In this document: positions 1 through 13,200 of the stretch, piece after piece
How the letters are laid out: the number at the start of each line of letters is the position of its first letter
How positions within the stretch are numbered: position 1 is the first letter of the stretch
NCBI GenBank assembly: GCA_019095985.1
Contig: CM032663.1
Coordinates: forward strand, 39,740,281 to 39,804,280
From: Streblospio benedicti
Lineage: Eukaryota; Annelida; Polychaeta; Spionida; Spionidae
Length of the DNA stretch: 64,000 bases
Direction of reading: 5' to 3'
Notes under the pieces: generated by a model
What the model was told of the DNA's origin: nothing
The model's input: only the letters and a program-made list of their open reading frames with translations
Database searches by the model: none
Translations under genes and position numbers: made by a program

Positions 1-306
1 TGAGGTAGACCTATTGGAATGAACATATGTCACTTTTTAAAATATACGATGGAATTCTGACTTGATTTATAGATGAAGGACATATATTAGGTTGTCAAGT
101 TGTTTGAACGCTGAATTATGTGCACAATAGCGATTGATCCATGATGGGTTGCATTGCTTCCTCCTGTCTTGAAAGGAATATGTTTTTAACTGCGCAAATC
201 TTTATCTAACAAAATGCCACCTTTTCATTGCAAATCACTGTTCAAATCACCCTTTGCTTCCATAAAAAAAAACTCAATATGAAAGCTACTCACATTACTT
301 TATCAG

Positions 307-1263
307 ATCCTGTGTATGGTGGACCGTGATCCGCGCCTCTCAGCGAGCATCTCTGAGACCAACCTGCCATTGACAGGAATGTCTCGCGGGGCCCGCTCAC
401 CAAATTACTTTGCTGAAGAGGATGACCGGCGGAAGAAAGAGCAAAAGAAACATGCATTACAGGTATGTAAATCTAGGTGCAACCAGGGTACAAAATAAAG
501 ACCTCACAACTACCTTGGGCAAGTAGATTTTTGAAATATTTGATTTCACATAGGTTAAGAAGCTTATTAAGATAAAGAAAAGTTATTGTTTATCTTATTG
601 CAGATCGAGATAGAGAAAAGGAAGCGAGCACTGGAGGAGAATGCTAGACTTCAGTACGAGCTACGCAAGCTTACAGAGGCAGCTGACGTTACGCAGAAGG
701 TATTGCACTTAATCTCATGCTTAGATTAAGATGATAAAATACTGAAGATAGCTGATTTAACTACATAAAATGCCAACCATTTCAATCATAGAGAGTAAAA
801 CTGAGGGCAGTCTTTAATGTTTATAGAACTTGAAATGAAGGATAATAAGAGATAAGCAGTATCAAAATTATTATAAGTTTATGCCTTATTATTTCTATAC
901 TACCATAGACATCATTGTATCTACATGTATCATCTAATAAAAATACTAAAAACTTACTTAGCTGACCTGAAGCATTCATTGAAGTTTCATGACCATTGTC
1001 CATCGCCCCTATTCCTCGCAATTTAGTGGTACGATGACATCATTGTGTGTGCGGTTTTTGCAGGAGTTTGAGCAGATGCGTGTCAAATACCAACAACACC
1101 TGGACCGTAAAGCTGCCCAGCAAGCAGCCCTGGAGCAACAGCAGCTTCACCAGCAGATGCCACAATGCAGCCAGCCTGGTGCCGGCGGCATCATCAGACC
1201 AATAGATTATGAGGCGCTCGAGATGGACTTGTTGTATTCTCAGAAAGAGTATGCTGCTTACAG
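307..1263 (+). CDS. PCLO: Piccolo exons 1-3 of the window: charged coiled-coil segment
   Basis: Three exons (307-462, 604-699, 1064-1263) read in one frame. The first two are phase 0-0 and the third ends in phase 2. The protein is rich in Glu, Lys, Arg and Gln, with heptad-like stretches such as [20 protein letters not shown] and a Gln-rich run, so a coiled coil is the natural reading. This matches the coiled-coil stretch that precedes the PDZ domain in Piccolo. The first acceptor is the AG at 305-306, so the codon at 307 is internal and the gene continues upstream. Confidence 0.8.
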
Positions 1264-4200
1264 GTAGGTTTGTCATTCTTGTTGTCATTCTAACTTTGTG
1301 ATTTTTTTTTGTTATCGACCTCAGTATTGCAGTGTTTTTTTTGTAACCAATTCATGATATTTCTTTTTCAAAAAATGTAATGCACTGATATCTCAAAATT
1401 CAACAGACAATTTTGATATTGTGTTGATATTTTGAAAGCATAAACTGTTATCCTTACACCAGTATTCTTTTTTGTATATTTCTATTTTAATTATGTGCTG
1501 TAATGTTTATTGAGTATTATTAACTAGTCTTTCACTTCAAGATCTTTTTTTCTAAATACTGGTTTGAGATCAAGGTTCACGACAGTACTCTTAAAAAAAA
1601 GCCCACAAAAATTATACAATTCAGTAAATTCAAGAACTGTACTATGAATTTTGATCTTCCCAGCAATAATTTTATGACGTGCTTCACTGCTTTTATTCAC
1701 TGTCCAACTTTCGTTTCTTTTTGAAATGGGTCAAGTGTTGAAACAGTGCACGTTTCCATGGTTTTGCACACGTTTCTGGTATTCGGGTATTTTTGGGCTG
1801 TTCTAGGGAGATGCTTGAGAAAAGTCAGTCAGCTCACTCGTTACCCACCTGGCGGGGAGGTGGAGGAGTGGGGCACTTTCCGCCACACCACAGCTATAGG
1901 TCTGTAGGATATGCCATAACTATAGGCCTGTCAAAACAACACTTGAACTTCTTGTTATGCACAATTATGAATTCAGATGTTAAGATTTTGTGGTTTATTG
2001 CTTTGCAAATTTGTGACGGTTATCATCTTTCATGTTTCACTACCAGAGTTTCCAAATAGATTCTTTTATTTCTGTTTTCTTCTCTAGTAAACTTGTTATT
2101 TTAATGCAGACAAACATAGTAGGTAGAACATTCTCAGTAAGGAATTTTCATGCTTAAAGTTTGAAATGCTTTCTAATTTCCTAGAAATAAAATGCTAATT
2201 TTGAATAGCAGAGAAAATACCTTCTTCAGCAGTAGACAAAACAATACAAAATACTTTTATCATCTCACTGTATAACTTTGGTCTATTTTTACTTCATAAT
2301 GTAAATCTCTGTTCCAGTTCATCAGAGTACATGGCACATCGGGGCAGTGACACGGGCTACGGCTCACTGCCCTCAGATGCCGGTCTTTACCCCGACGTGT
2401 ACGGTCGCTTCAGCAGTGCTGCCTCTAGTGACCAGCTGTACACCCCGCCGCAGCCCATCAATGCTGCTGCAAAAAACGCAGATTATCACAGGTAAATGAC
2501 ACTGGTGCACTCAGGATTTTATAATTTGGGGGTGGGTGGGTAACTAGTGCTGGGGAATGAGTGAGAATTCCATTACATCTGTACTGTTGTGAACTTGTGA
2601 CGCAATGCTGAAACCACTTTTACAGGTGCTTTCTCTGCCTCTAGTTCTTCCAATCAGTGAATCTTTTCTCTAATAAATGCTGTGATTGATACTCTTATTG
2701 AGTTTGGTTATATATTAGGAAGTCAGAGTGTTAAAAAGAAATTATGTACATTACATTTCCAGATAGCTAGTACATTTATCTAATTGGGGCCTCAGTGTTT
2801 AGCTGCATCATGAATTAAGTTTCTGCTTTACAGATATTTAACAATTCATTACCATTTGAATAAAACACAGGAAATCTATTAAATCTAAACGATTAAATAA
2901 TATTCAATTGTAAACAAAACTGAGCAGACGTGACTAACCACCATGTGCATTTTCTTTTTGCTCATTTCAGTTACCACGCGGGTTTTTTAGGCAGCAGCCG
3001 GGACTCCGGCGTATACTCCCACGATACAAGTGACCCTTTATGCGCTGGGGTCAAGCCAGACATCGTAGACGGCCACAAACTGCAGCAGCAGAAGATGATG
3101 ATGATGTCGTCTGCTGCAGGCGGTGGCGGGACTACGATGGCGGGAGGATACGCTGAGATGAACCCGGCTCTCACAGATACAGCAGGTACAACCTACGGTA
3201 GGCACCAGCTCGGTATTGTGGCCTACTCCTACGAGAACCACTTTTCAATGATTTTAGCACTCTCTGTATGTGGTAGAATAACCTTTGAAACTCTGTTCGT
3301 GTAATGTGGTGTGCAATGTTATACATAACCAACAAGGATAGATGTGGCGTGCCTTGTAGCATAACTCTTGTTGTCAGAGGTTGAAAATTTAGTGAACATG
3401 GTTAATCAATAAACCAACCAAGTTTGTACACAAATGACAATATTTTTCACCTCCAGAAACGACACCATGTAGCGTCGAGTCGACCCCGGCGATGCCGATC
3501 CTCGATGACGTGACCAAGCGCTCACGCAGCCTCGTGCGGTCCATCGGGAGCAGACCGCTTTCTGACGACATGGAAAAATACTTCCATGCTGAGGGTAAGT
3601 GGAACTCGTCAACTGAAATGTTATTTTTTCGATCTTGTTCATTTCAAAATCTATAATTGGAGATTTTTAGTCATGGCGAAGCGCTTTTTTACTTACGGTA
3701 TGTCATCATTTTCCTTTTTAACTCGTACTAGTAGTTTGGCCAGACTGAATAAAATATGTTCATCGAATATGTAGCTGGGCTGATATGAAAATGTTTCTTT
3801 TCTTAGATAACCTCTGATTCATGAGATTATGTATTCCCCTAAAAACGTCTGACAATTTGACTTAGCAAAATAATTAAGCATCAGCTACACATTCTCTGGA
3901 CAAATTTCAAGGGCGTCACTAGCATATGAAAGGTGGTTGCGCCCAATGACTTTTGAACTACAAGGTGATGATATGAAGGCTTTGCAAGCTAAAAGTCGGA
4001 CTATAAATGACAAATGTTTGATCAAAGTGGTTGGGCCAAGGCCAACTTGCTAGTGACACCTATGAATCTTTCTTTGACTTTTGTTGGATATTCTATGAGC
4101 CCTACATACATCTTTTCCCTTTTTATCTAGTTTTTATCTAGTTGTATAGTAAAATTGCCTGATTGTGCACTGACAAGGATCATGGATATGGTACGTCAAC

Positions 4201-7200
4201 CCTGTATTACCCTCAACATTCACAGAAAAATACTATGTTGAAAAACTTCCTGCTTAGAATCAATTATATCCAAATTAGATCACACATGTATGTAGCATTA
4301 GGAACCTACTTCTTTGAAAATTTAGAACGTTATAGTATTGTTGTATACTGGTAATTCTTAATTTCTTGGTGTTTTCTCAAGTACCTTAATCAAAGGCGGG
4401 GACAATTTACATGTACATGTAGATGCTTGGAATATATGAAGGTACATGTACAGTACTGATTGCGAAGGAAGGACCCCTTTTTTTCGGTCAATTGTTTGGA
4501 ATTCCAAGTGAATTGGCAAATGGTAAAGAATTGTAGAGAATAAAAAATGTAGTAAGGAAACAAATGCAAAAGCTTCTCAAAATAGATTTATTTCTTTTAA
4601 AAAACCGATTGATTCAGAAAAAAATCACTCATCTTCTCTGCTTCTCCACTTTTGCTTGCATTTTGCAAATTCTTTACATATTTGCTAATAAAAGAAGGAA
4701 AAAATAAATGACAATTTTGTATGTTTTGTGCAGATTTTTTTTATTTTTTGGAATACTTTGAGATAGAATTTTTTCAGAACTTTTCGCCACCGTGGCACTT
4801 GCTCATATATCTATATGAAAGTTTGAGTCCATTTGTTGCAGTAGTGGTGTTTAATACTGTAGATCGGGTTTGTAAAATGGATTGTTTTACTAAAGATACT
4901 GATTGAATGTATTATCCTGCTAATGACAAAAAATTAATTGGCACTTACTGTAAAATGTACAGGTCATTCAAAATAGACAATTTGGTCTTGAATGAGGATC
5001 CTACAAAGACGTTTAATAATATTGGAAGCATGTTCGGTTAGAACAATTTGAGGTTATTCATAAATTCCATTTTACAATATATCGAAAGTGAATTTTATAA
5101 TATAAGATAAAAATCATGAGTAATGGATAATCTTAAAATAGAGAGAACCCGCATCATTTATTTTACAAGTTTACGGCAAATATGGAAAAATTTCACACAT
5201 TTAAAGTATTGAAGGTGGGTGATCATTTTGAAATTAAGAAAAATAGTATATTTTGCAATGAAATATTTCCTTTTCTACCATACATTTTCTACATTTATCG
5301 TATCGAGCAAAAAAAGAGAAGTATAAAGAACATAAGAGGTGAATATTTATTTGGAATTTCACTTCACTTAAAACATAAAAAGAGATTTTTTTCAGAATTT
5401 TTATTTCACATAGAACGTTATATGCGAATTCTGACGCATAAGATAGAAAGAAAAGAAATGAAACAAAGCAAATAAAGGCGAACGAAAAAAGAGGTCCTAC
5501 CTCTGCGATCAGTACTGTATGATATTCATTAGCAACCAAGAACATAAACATAAGCATTTCGAAATTAATCTACCTAGTACCTACTACCACCAGTCTACGC
5601 TTGGTTTGTATGTGAATGTTTATGGTAATATTAACTTACAATCAAAGTGTCCCCTACATTGCCTTTCAGATTTACCTACCAAAGTTCCTAGACCAATCTC
5701 ACAGGATGCAGAGAAATTCTTGCGTGCTGATGGTATGTCATCATAACATTTGTTTGTTAGCTTAGAAACCTTCTTCGCACTTCTAACCTCCTCTTTATAC
5801 ATTTGAATTCTAAAATTCCTATGCCATGCGCCAGTGAGGAAAATGTTTCAAAGGCAGGGTAGGATAACTAATTTCAACTATATATATTTTGTATTATTAT
5901 AGTTTAATTTTAGTTTTATATTGTAGATATTTTTTGTCATTGGAATGTTATAAGAACTTCAATGGCAAATGTTTGATTAAAATGTGACAAAAAATATAAA
6001 CAGGAATTAATAGAGGATTGAGTAAAGCTGGATTAACAATGAATAATTTATGAAAACAGTCAATTGCATAAATCTTTCATAGCAGATCTTACAAACATCA
6101 GCTAACATTTAGATGGTTGGTAACAAAAGTATTACATCATGATAAAATATTGTTTTTCTATATGCATAAACCAACTATGACTAACGAGCTGAAGTATTTG
6201 TCATTGTGCAGACCCATTGACTGCAATGTACCGGACGGAGAGTGACCACAGCATGGCGGAGTCAGACGACTTTGTCATGGAAGGTGGAGTGACCATCAAG
6301 CAACGCATAGATGTTAAAAAACAGGTGAACACAGCTGCAGCCAAAATGGGCTTGTACAGTCTTTTCATATGTCTATCATGTTGGATCGAAAGTAAGGTGG
6401 ATTACTACCAGCTGATTACTACATGATAAACTAACTACATTCACAGTCTAATACCACAATGCATATACCTTTGTAATGACTGGTTTATGCTTTTGAATAA
6501 ATACATTCCGTTCTCACCATCACAAACTATTATTTTATTCATGAATAGTCTTGATTTAAAAAACGTGGACTTTTGCATCCTGCTATGGCGCTTTCAGACA
6601 TGAAAAAAAAATTGCATTTTGTGGTACAATGATATACTTTAACATTATTTTGAAATGTAATTGCGACCTCAAATGGTATATTACTAAACCAACTTTGTTT
6701 CATTTTTGACCAAGTTTGTGTAAACAACATTTTTATTTGAGCATTCATTCAGTGTTGCTTACGTGTTTCAGACCACGGCACCTACGAGTCAACAGGTGCG
6801 ATATGGCTACCCGACCAAACGCATCCTGCTCACACGTGATCTCAAGGACCGTTCCATCAAAGGTACACCTAAATCTTACCCTGTCATCCAGGGAAGTGCC
6901 TATGCTTATTTATCAGCCCATCTCTTAGATGGGTTTTGTATCAAATAACATTGCTATTGACATTTCAATGTAAAAACTACTTGCGTGAAAGGGCTCCCTT
7001 TGAATTGACCAATCATCAGTCAGAGAGCATGCAGTGCTTGCTTAGGGTATTTGAACTAGAAAGACATGCTTTACCCCTTGTCTTGATGTTAGTTCTTGGT
7101 TAGTAGAATATGTTCATTATTGTCAACGTTTATCTATCATCAATTTCATAATACAGAATAAAAGACCATAAGAACTTAGTCTGTGTTAAAATCTACTGAA

Positions 7201-10200
7201 AGCTGTGATAGATGAATTTTAATGTAAAAATCGGAAATCTCTCTAAATATATAAACATTTGATATTGACTGATGTACTTTAGACAAAGGGCAGGACATAG
7301 CAGTAATTAGTTCATTCATTCTTATCTAAATGGAAAAAACGAATTCTAAGTATCAATGTTTTGTTATGTTTGTATGGTGGTGACGTGAACTACAAAGCTT
7401 TTGATCGCCAGACCCACAGCACATGTACATGTCCTTGCTAAAATAGCATGGTTTTTCCGATTGCAGTTGGTAATGGCATTGGCATGAAGATTGTTGGAGG
7501 TAAGACGATCCCGGGCAGTGATGAGGTGGGTGCCTATGTGGCTGCCATCTACCCTGGTGCTGTCGCTGAGCAGCTCCACGGGGAACTCTGGGAAGGTAAA
7601 ATCCTCTAAACATTTGTATCAATGATGATATATACCATTCCCGCAAACAACATTCAAATGTGTTATGCACCAATTGCATCAATTTAAACACACTGCCACA
7701 TAACATACATGTAGGGGACCTCCCCTGGCTGTGTGTGTGAAAATATGAAGTCAAGGATCCCTCACAATGGTCAAATACAGAAATCCAAGATGCATTGTTG
7801 GATAGTCACTTTGAAGTTTGATTATAACTCTTTATATATGTAGAAGTTTATCAAAATTTATTCTTGATTGTTTCAACTTAAGAAAAGAAAAATTATTTAA
7901 TAGTTGAGTGTGATATGTTTTGTATAGATTTGTGTGGGTGTGTATATGTGTAATTTGTTTTACCTTTATTTTGTCATATATGTTACCTACCTAGTTATAT
8001 GTTATATTTAAATGGTGACATTATAAGCCCACTGGGCTGGGCCATAATATAATATGTATGTAATACTTAATTGTATAACTTGTATATGGCATTGTCACGA
8101 TAATAAACTTATTAAAACCTATTATATGAATAATGAATAAGTGGATGAATCTTCCTCCTCATCTTGAACTTTGCGTAAGAATGTTTTGTAGTCAGCATAA
8201 CAAATTACTTTCTTTTTTGGTAACGTAATTTGTCATCTAAAAGCAATATTACAATAAAGGGAATCTATTATTTTTGTTTCCTTTGTGTCATCGTGTCTGT
8301 TACCTATAAGAAAGGCCAATATGATTCATTTGTGTTTCTAGGTGACCAAGTTTTGGAATGGAATGGTGTTACTTTGACTGGAAAGACCTATGAGGAAGTT
8401 CAACAGATCATCTCGGCTCCAAATGGAGAAATCGAACTGCTCGTCAGACCGTGAGTGTTAGCATTGATTAATCTAGAAATTGGCGACAATGAGTCCAAGG
8501 ATTCGCATATTATTTTGAAACAAAGCGACTAAGGCCTAAATACAATGGGTCCTGGTATACAAAAGACAGGAACCTTGTACTGATTTAAATAAAAATAAGA
8601 TTACACAACACGTAATTCATTTATTTTAAAATCTTTTTACGCTGCAGATATCAGTATTACTATACCACAATGTACATTTTATTGAATTGTCTGTCCTTAG
8701 CACTGTTATTTAGAAACACAATGTAGACTTTTTTTATCTTTTTTTTATAATTTTATTTCAACATAATATGCGACCTACTTCCACTTACATGTACGTAATA
8801 CATTTGATATTGTTAATATACCATAATGTCAAATTGGTAATAAAATTTGTAGTGTGTATGAATACATGTATACTTAACACTTAATTATATTGAATGGGTC
8901 TGGGAGTCCTCAAGTTTCAGCTTATCTCCCCAGTTATGATAATAAAAGCTTAATTTTCTTATTAGTGCATTTTTGGTGTATAGCAAGTTTAAATTCCAGA
9001 TATGAGTATTGTTGAGATGTATATTTTTATGATCAAAACGTTTTTTCTGATGAACCATAGTGAGCCAAACGCATACATGACTGTTTTTTAATATGTTTGC
9101 AGATGTATAATAATTAAATGTAAGTTAATCTACTTAGTATCTATTGGTTTGGGTTGTAATTTTATGATTACTTTTTCAATTTTGTTCATCAAATTACGTA
9201 ATTATGATTACAGATACATGCTGATGTTTCTGAGCTTGTTTTTGGTCTCTCTCTCTCTGTTCTAAATGGTTGGCTCACATATTAGTTTGTGGTGGCGGAC
9301 TAAGTTGCTTCCACGTACATTGTATTTACTTAACACACTTCGCGATTGTTAAACATAAATAAATGGCATGATATTGAGATTGCAGGAACACAAGAAAAAA
9401 AAAACCAAATAAATCATTAATACTGTTTAACCTTAGTTGAAGCCTGTTCTTTTTTCATAACCGACATCTACTATCACTCTCATGACATTTGCGTACCACA
9501 TATGATAAAATGAAGACTGTCAATGCGAAATGGTTGCGGAATGTAAAATCATATGTACATGCCATAAACCTTTGTCATCAACTGTTTGTAGTGGTGCTGA
9601 CATGGGTTCTCATGCTGGGAGCAAACACTCGACACTGCGCAGTGATGATGACAGTGTACACTCTTCGTATGACAATCTTGAGCAAGCCTCTGACACAGAT
9701 GATATAGGTAAAGTTTCCAAGTATTTTTTCATATTTGTGACAGACGATATGCAATGTAGGTAAAGTTCCCAAGTTTTGTTCATGTTTGAAGTAGAATAAT
9801 CATGTTTTACAGTATTTATAAAAATCCTCCTCATAAGCTTGTGTCACTGGTTTAATAGTCTTCCTTTCGAATTGATTTTATCTGTAAACCCAACTTGTCA
9901 CTTATGTGTAGTTGAAATAAGTTCAAAAAGACTCCTATCATGCAATATGGAGTATTGTTGAAAAAAGTCCTAGCGCAATTACACTTACAACCAGCGTAGT
10001 GAACTCAATACACTTGTGTTCCAGAGCGGTACCTGCAGAACGTGCAGCAGGGTGTCGACCCCCAGGTGCTGGCTGCCGAGCTGCACAACTTCCAGCAGCA
10101 GCAGTCGCACAGTGCCGGCACCGGCGCCCGGCACAAGCCAGAGAAGAGGGACGGCTCGCCCGGCGCATCACCACCGGACCTCTTCCTCACACCCAGTGTG

Positions 10201-13200
10201 TCCATGTCAGGAGGTAAGGGCAGTTATTCTTTTGCTCAGAGTAAATTGTAGAATTCACCACCAAATTTCACATCAACATCCAGGTCTACAGGTCGAATCT
10301 CTCCAGGTCTGGCCACAGGGTTTACTTTTTAAGGCTTGTTTGTAGCACGCCTGATGTACATGATACCAGTTGGCTCATTTGTGTAGACAATCATGCAAAC
10401 AGACTGATGCTCGACGTTTGCTTGTGTAAAGATAGGTGTCCATTGTAGATTTTCTGAAGGGTAAGGCAATATAAAGGCAATCGTATGATGTAAATTTGAA
10501 TAGTGGGAAAAGCTCACCATCAAATTAATTTTTTACTCAGAATGCTTTTTCTGCGTTATAGGCCTTACATTCGGGCTTACATTTAAAGTAGTATCTATTG
10601 TTAACTTCAAAGCAATATAAATACCATTGATTTCAGCATTGTTATTATTAGTTATTTCATTTTGGCAATAATTCATTTATCCAGAATTAAGATAATCTAT
10701 ATTGGATTTGGAGATATTTTGACTGGAAAAAACATAGGGTACCTGTATCCATGGTAAGCATAAAACTTACAGAGACTTTCACTATGTGGAACATTTTGTT
10801 TTGTATGTAGGGAGCACCCAAAGTGACCCAGCTGCTGACCAGGAGCCCCAGTCCCCATCTGCTGAAATGCCACCACCACTTGACATGGTGTGTAATAGTA
10901 CTTTATAGGCTTTACTGTGTGAATCAGCCATTTTGGTTTCTTTGATGTGTAGCATTTGAATGACAGTCATAGATAACACGATATATATTTGATTATGAAA
11001 ATATTGACTATTCAAATAATTTATTTTAGGCTCGAGTGAGGAATAGAAACTTTGGTGACATCCAGGTAAATACGTGTATTAGTATTTCAATGAAAATCAA
11101 ACATTGTCATGGTAAATATCAACTGGTAAATATAATTCTGCAGTAATGTATATTATTACTGAAAGCCACTAAGAGAAATATTTTATAGAACTTACTATCA
11201 AGTCCTCTATTTCCTTCACATCACTTTTGTGTGTTGATATTCTCAACGTTGAATCTCTGTTCTCAGTGACTGATATTACATAACCTGGTGTTGTGTTCAC
11301 CCTCGCTGTATTGTTCATCACCATTTTATGCCTACTGTGTCCAAAGTTACAACACCAGATTTGTTCACCATTCCAGTTGCAGCTGAGTTTTGACAACTAC
11401 GATGGCACGCTGAATGTGCATGTGATCCAGGCTCGTAACTTGCAGCCTAAGGACAAGAATGGGCTATCAGATCCCTACGTCAAGGTGTATTTGCTTCCCG
11501 GACGCAGGTGAGAACAGGCTCCTTAAATCTGGGTTATTTAACACAGATTTAGCATAAATATAAAACTGTTTTATGCTCAGAAACATGTTTCCTTAATGCT
11601 TAGAATATAATTATGTTTATACATGTCTGAGTCTCAAATATCTGTTGTTAATATGAATCAAGAAGCTAAGAGGCATATCAGGAAAGATATGTTTCTAGCA
11701 ATTGTGAAGTATTTGGTGATTCTGATGTCAATCATGGTAAAAATTTATATTAATAAAAGGAGAGTATATAAGACCATTGTTCGCAGTTGAGAAAAGATCA
11801 AGAGTCAAACTAGATTTTCGTGGCATCATGAGGGGGAATTTTTCAGCCCGGACAACAAACGTCGGACGAAGTTTATTCCCAAGACTCTAGAGCCAGAGTG
11901 GCACCAGACGTTAGTGTTCATGAACATTCCACGTGATGAGATCCACTCCAAGACGCTTGAGATCACAGTGTGGGACTACGATCGCTTCAAACAAAATGAC
12001 TTCCTTGGCGAGGTTATCCTCATGCTTGCAGGTAGGTCACACTATTTTCAGTACTCAATTTAAGTAATTATTTATAATTTTCTGTAGCATCTTTATGATG
12101 GATTGTAGCTACAGGTAACCCCTGATAATGGCTAGCTTGATATTCAGCGTTGAAAAGTGTACATTTTGTTGTTGTTTGAAAACCTTTTCAATCCGTTAGT
12201 CATACCTTTATCAAAACACATGCTTGCAGACAAGTCGATCCTGGACAACAAGCCACACTGGTACAAGCTGCATGACACAAGTGTAGATCACACCGGGATG
12301 AGTGGAGGAGGTGGGGGAGGGCGGCCACACTCACCCACCAGCACCGATGGTTCTGTGAGCCAGGGCCACACACCGTCTCACCACCCTACAGGCCGAGGGC
12401 CATTATCTGGCCAGCAGCAGCAGCAACATGGCCAGCATGCGCCATCACCACATCACCACAGACACGCACACGTGAGATAGTCATGCAGATATTGCAGTCT
12501 TGTCTGAGTGTAGGAGTTTTTATCGTATCTTTCTCATATGGTGCAGTTGGTATTATTATAGTGGGAGATATGAAGCGATTAATGCACTGATTTACGCTCT
12601 CGTAGGTTACTATTTCATTTTTAGGAGTACTAATTTATTTAGATATGGTACTACTACTTTCTATGAAGAACAAAGAAAACTTTTTGGTGATAAAAGTGTG
12701 GACAGTGAGTCTATCAGAGCTAGAAAACGAAATAAAGCACCTGAATTCGATGGTTTTCCTGTAGATTTTCATTAGGATTTTTTTATTTGAAGCATGTTAA
12801 TTTAAAGAAATGAGAGTAGTAGGTGTTGTGTTATCTTTCCAGCTCCATGCTGACCATTCAGGTGCGTCATCCAACAAGTTCAGCCCTGGTCTGGGCAGAC
12901 GGAAAGATGGCCCCGCATCTGAGAGTGAAAGTAGGTCTCCTGTTCATGTTGCTTTCACTAACTAAGAAAATTGATTAAAAGCTATTTGTACATGTACAGT
13001 ATTTCAACTTTTGAATGGACAAAAACTTTTGAATGAAAACTGGATTGCATAAAAAGGATTGTACATGTTTTATATATTTTTGCATTATGATAACTATTGC
13101 ATCGTGACACTATTTTTATATTACATTGTGATATTATGTTATACTATATAACAAATTCTCTGAACATAAACAGGTGTGTATCAATATGCCATGTCAAGTT

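Noticed and set aside
5182-5557. Overlapping open frames on both strands in a Piccolo intron
   Set aside because: AT-rich intron with Phe/Lys-biased frames, typical of random sequence.
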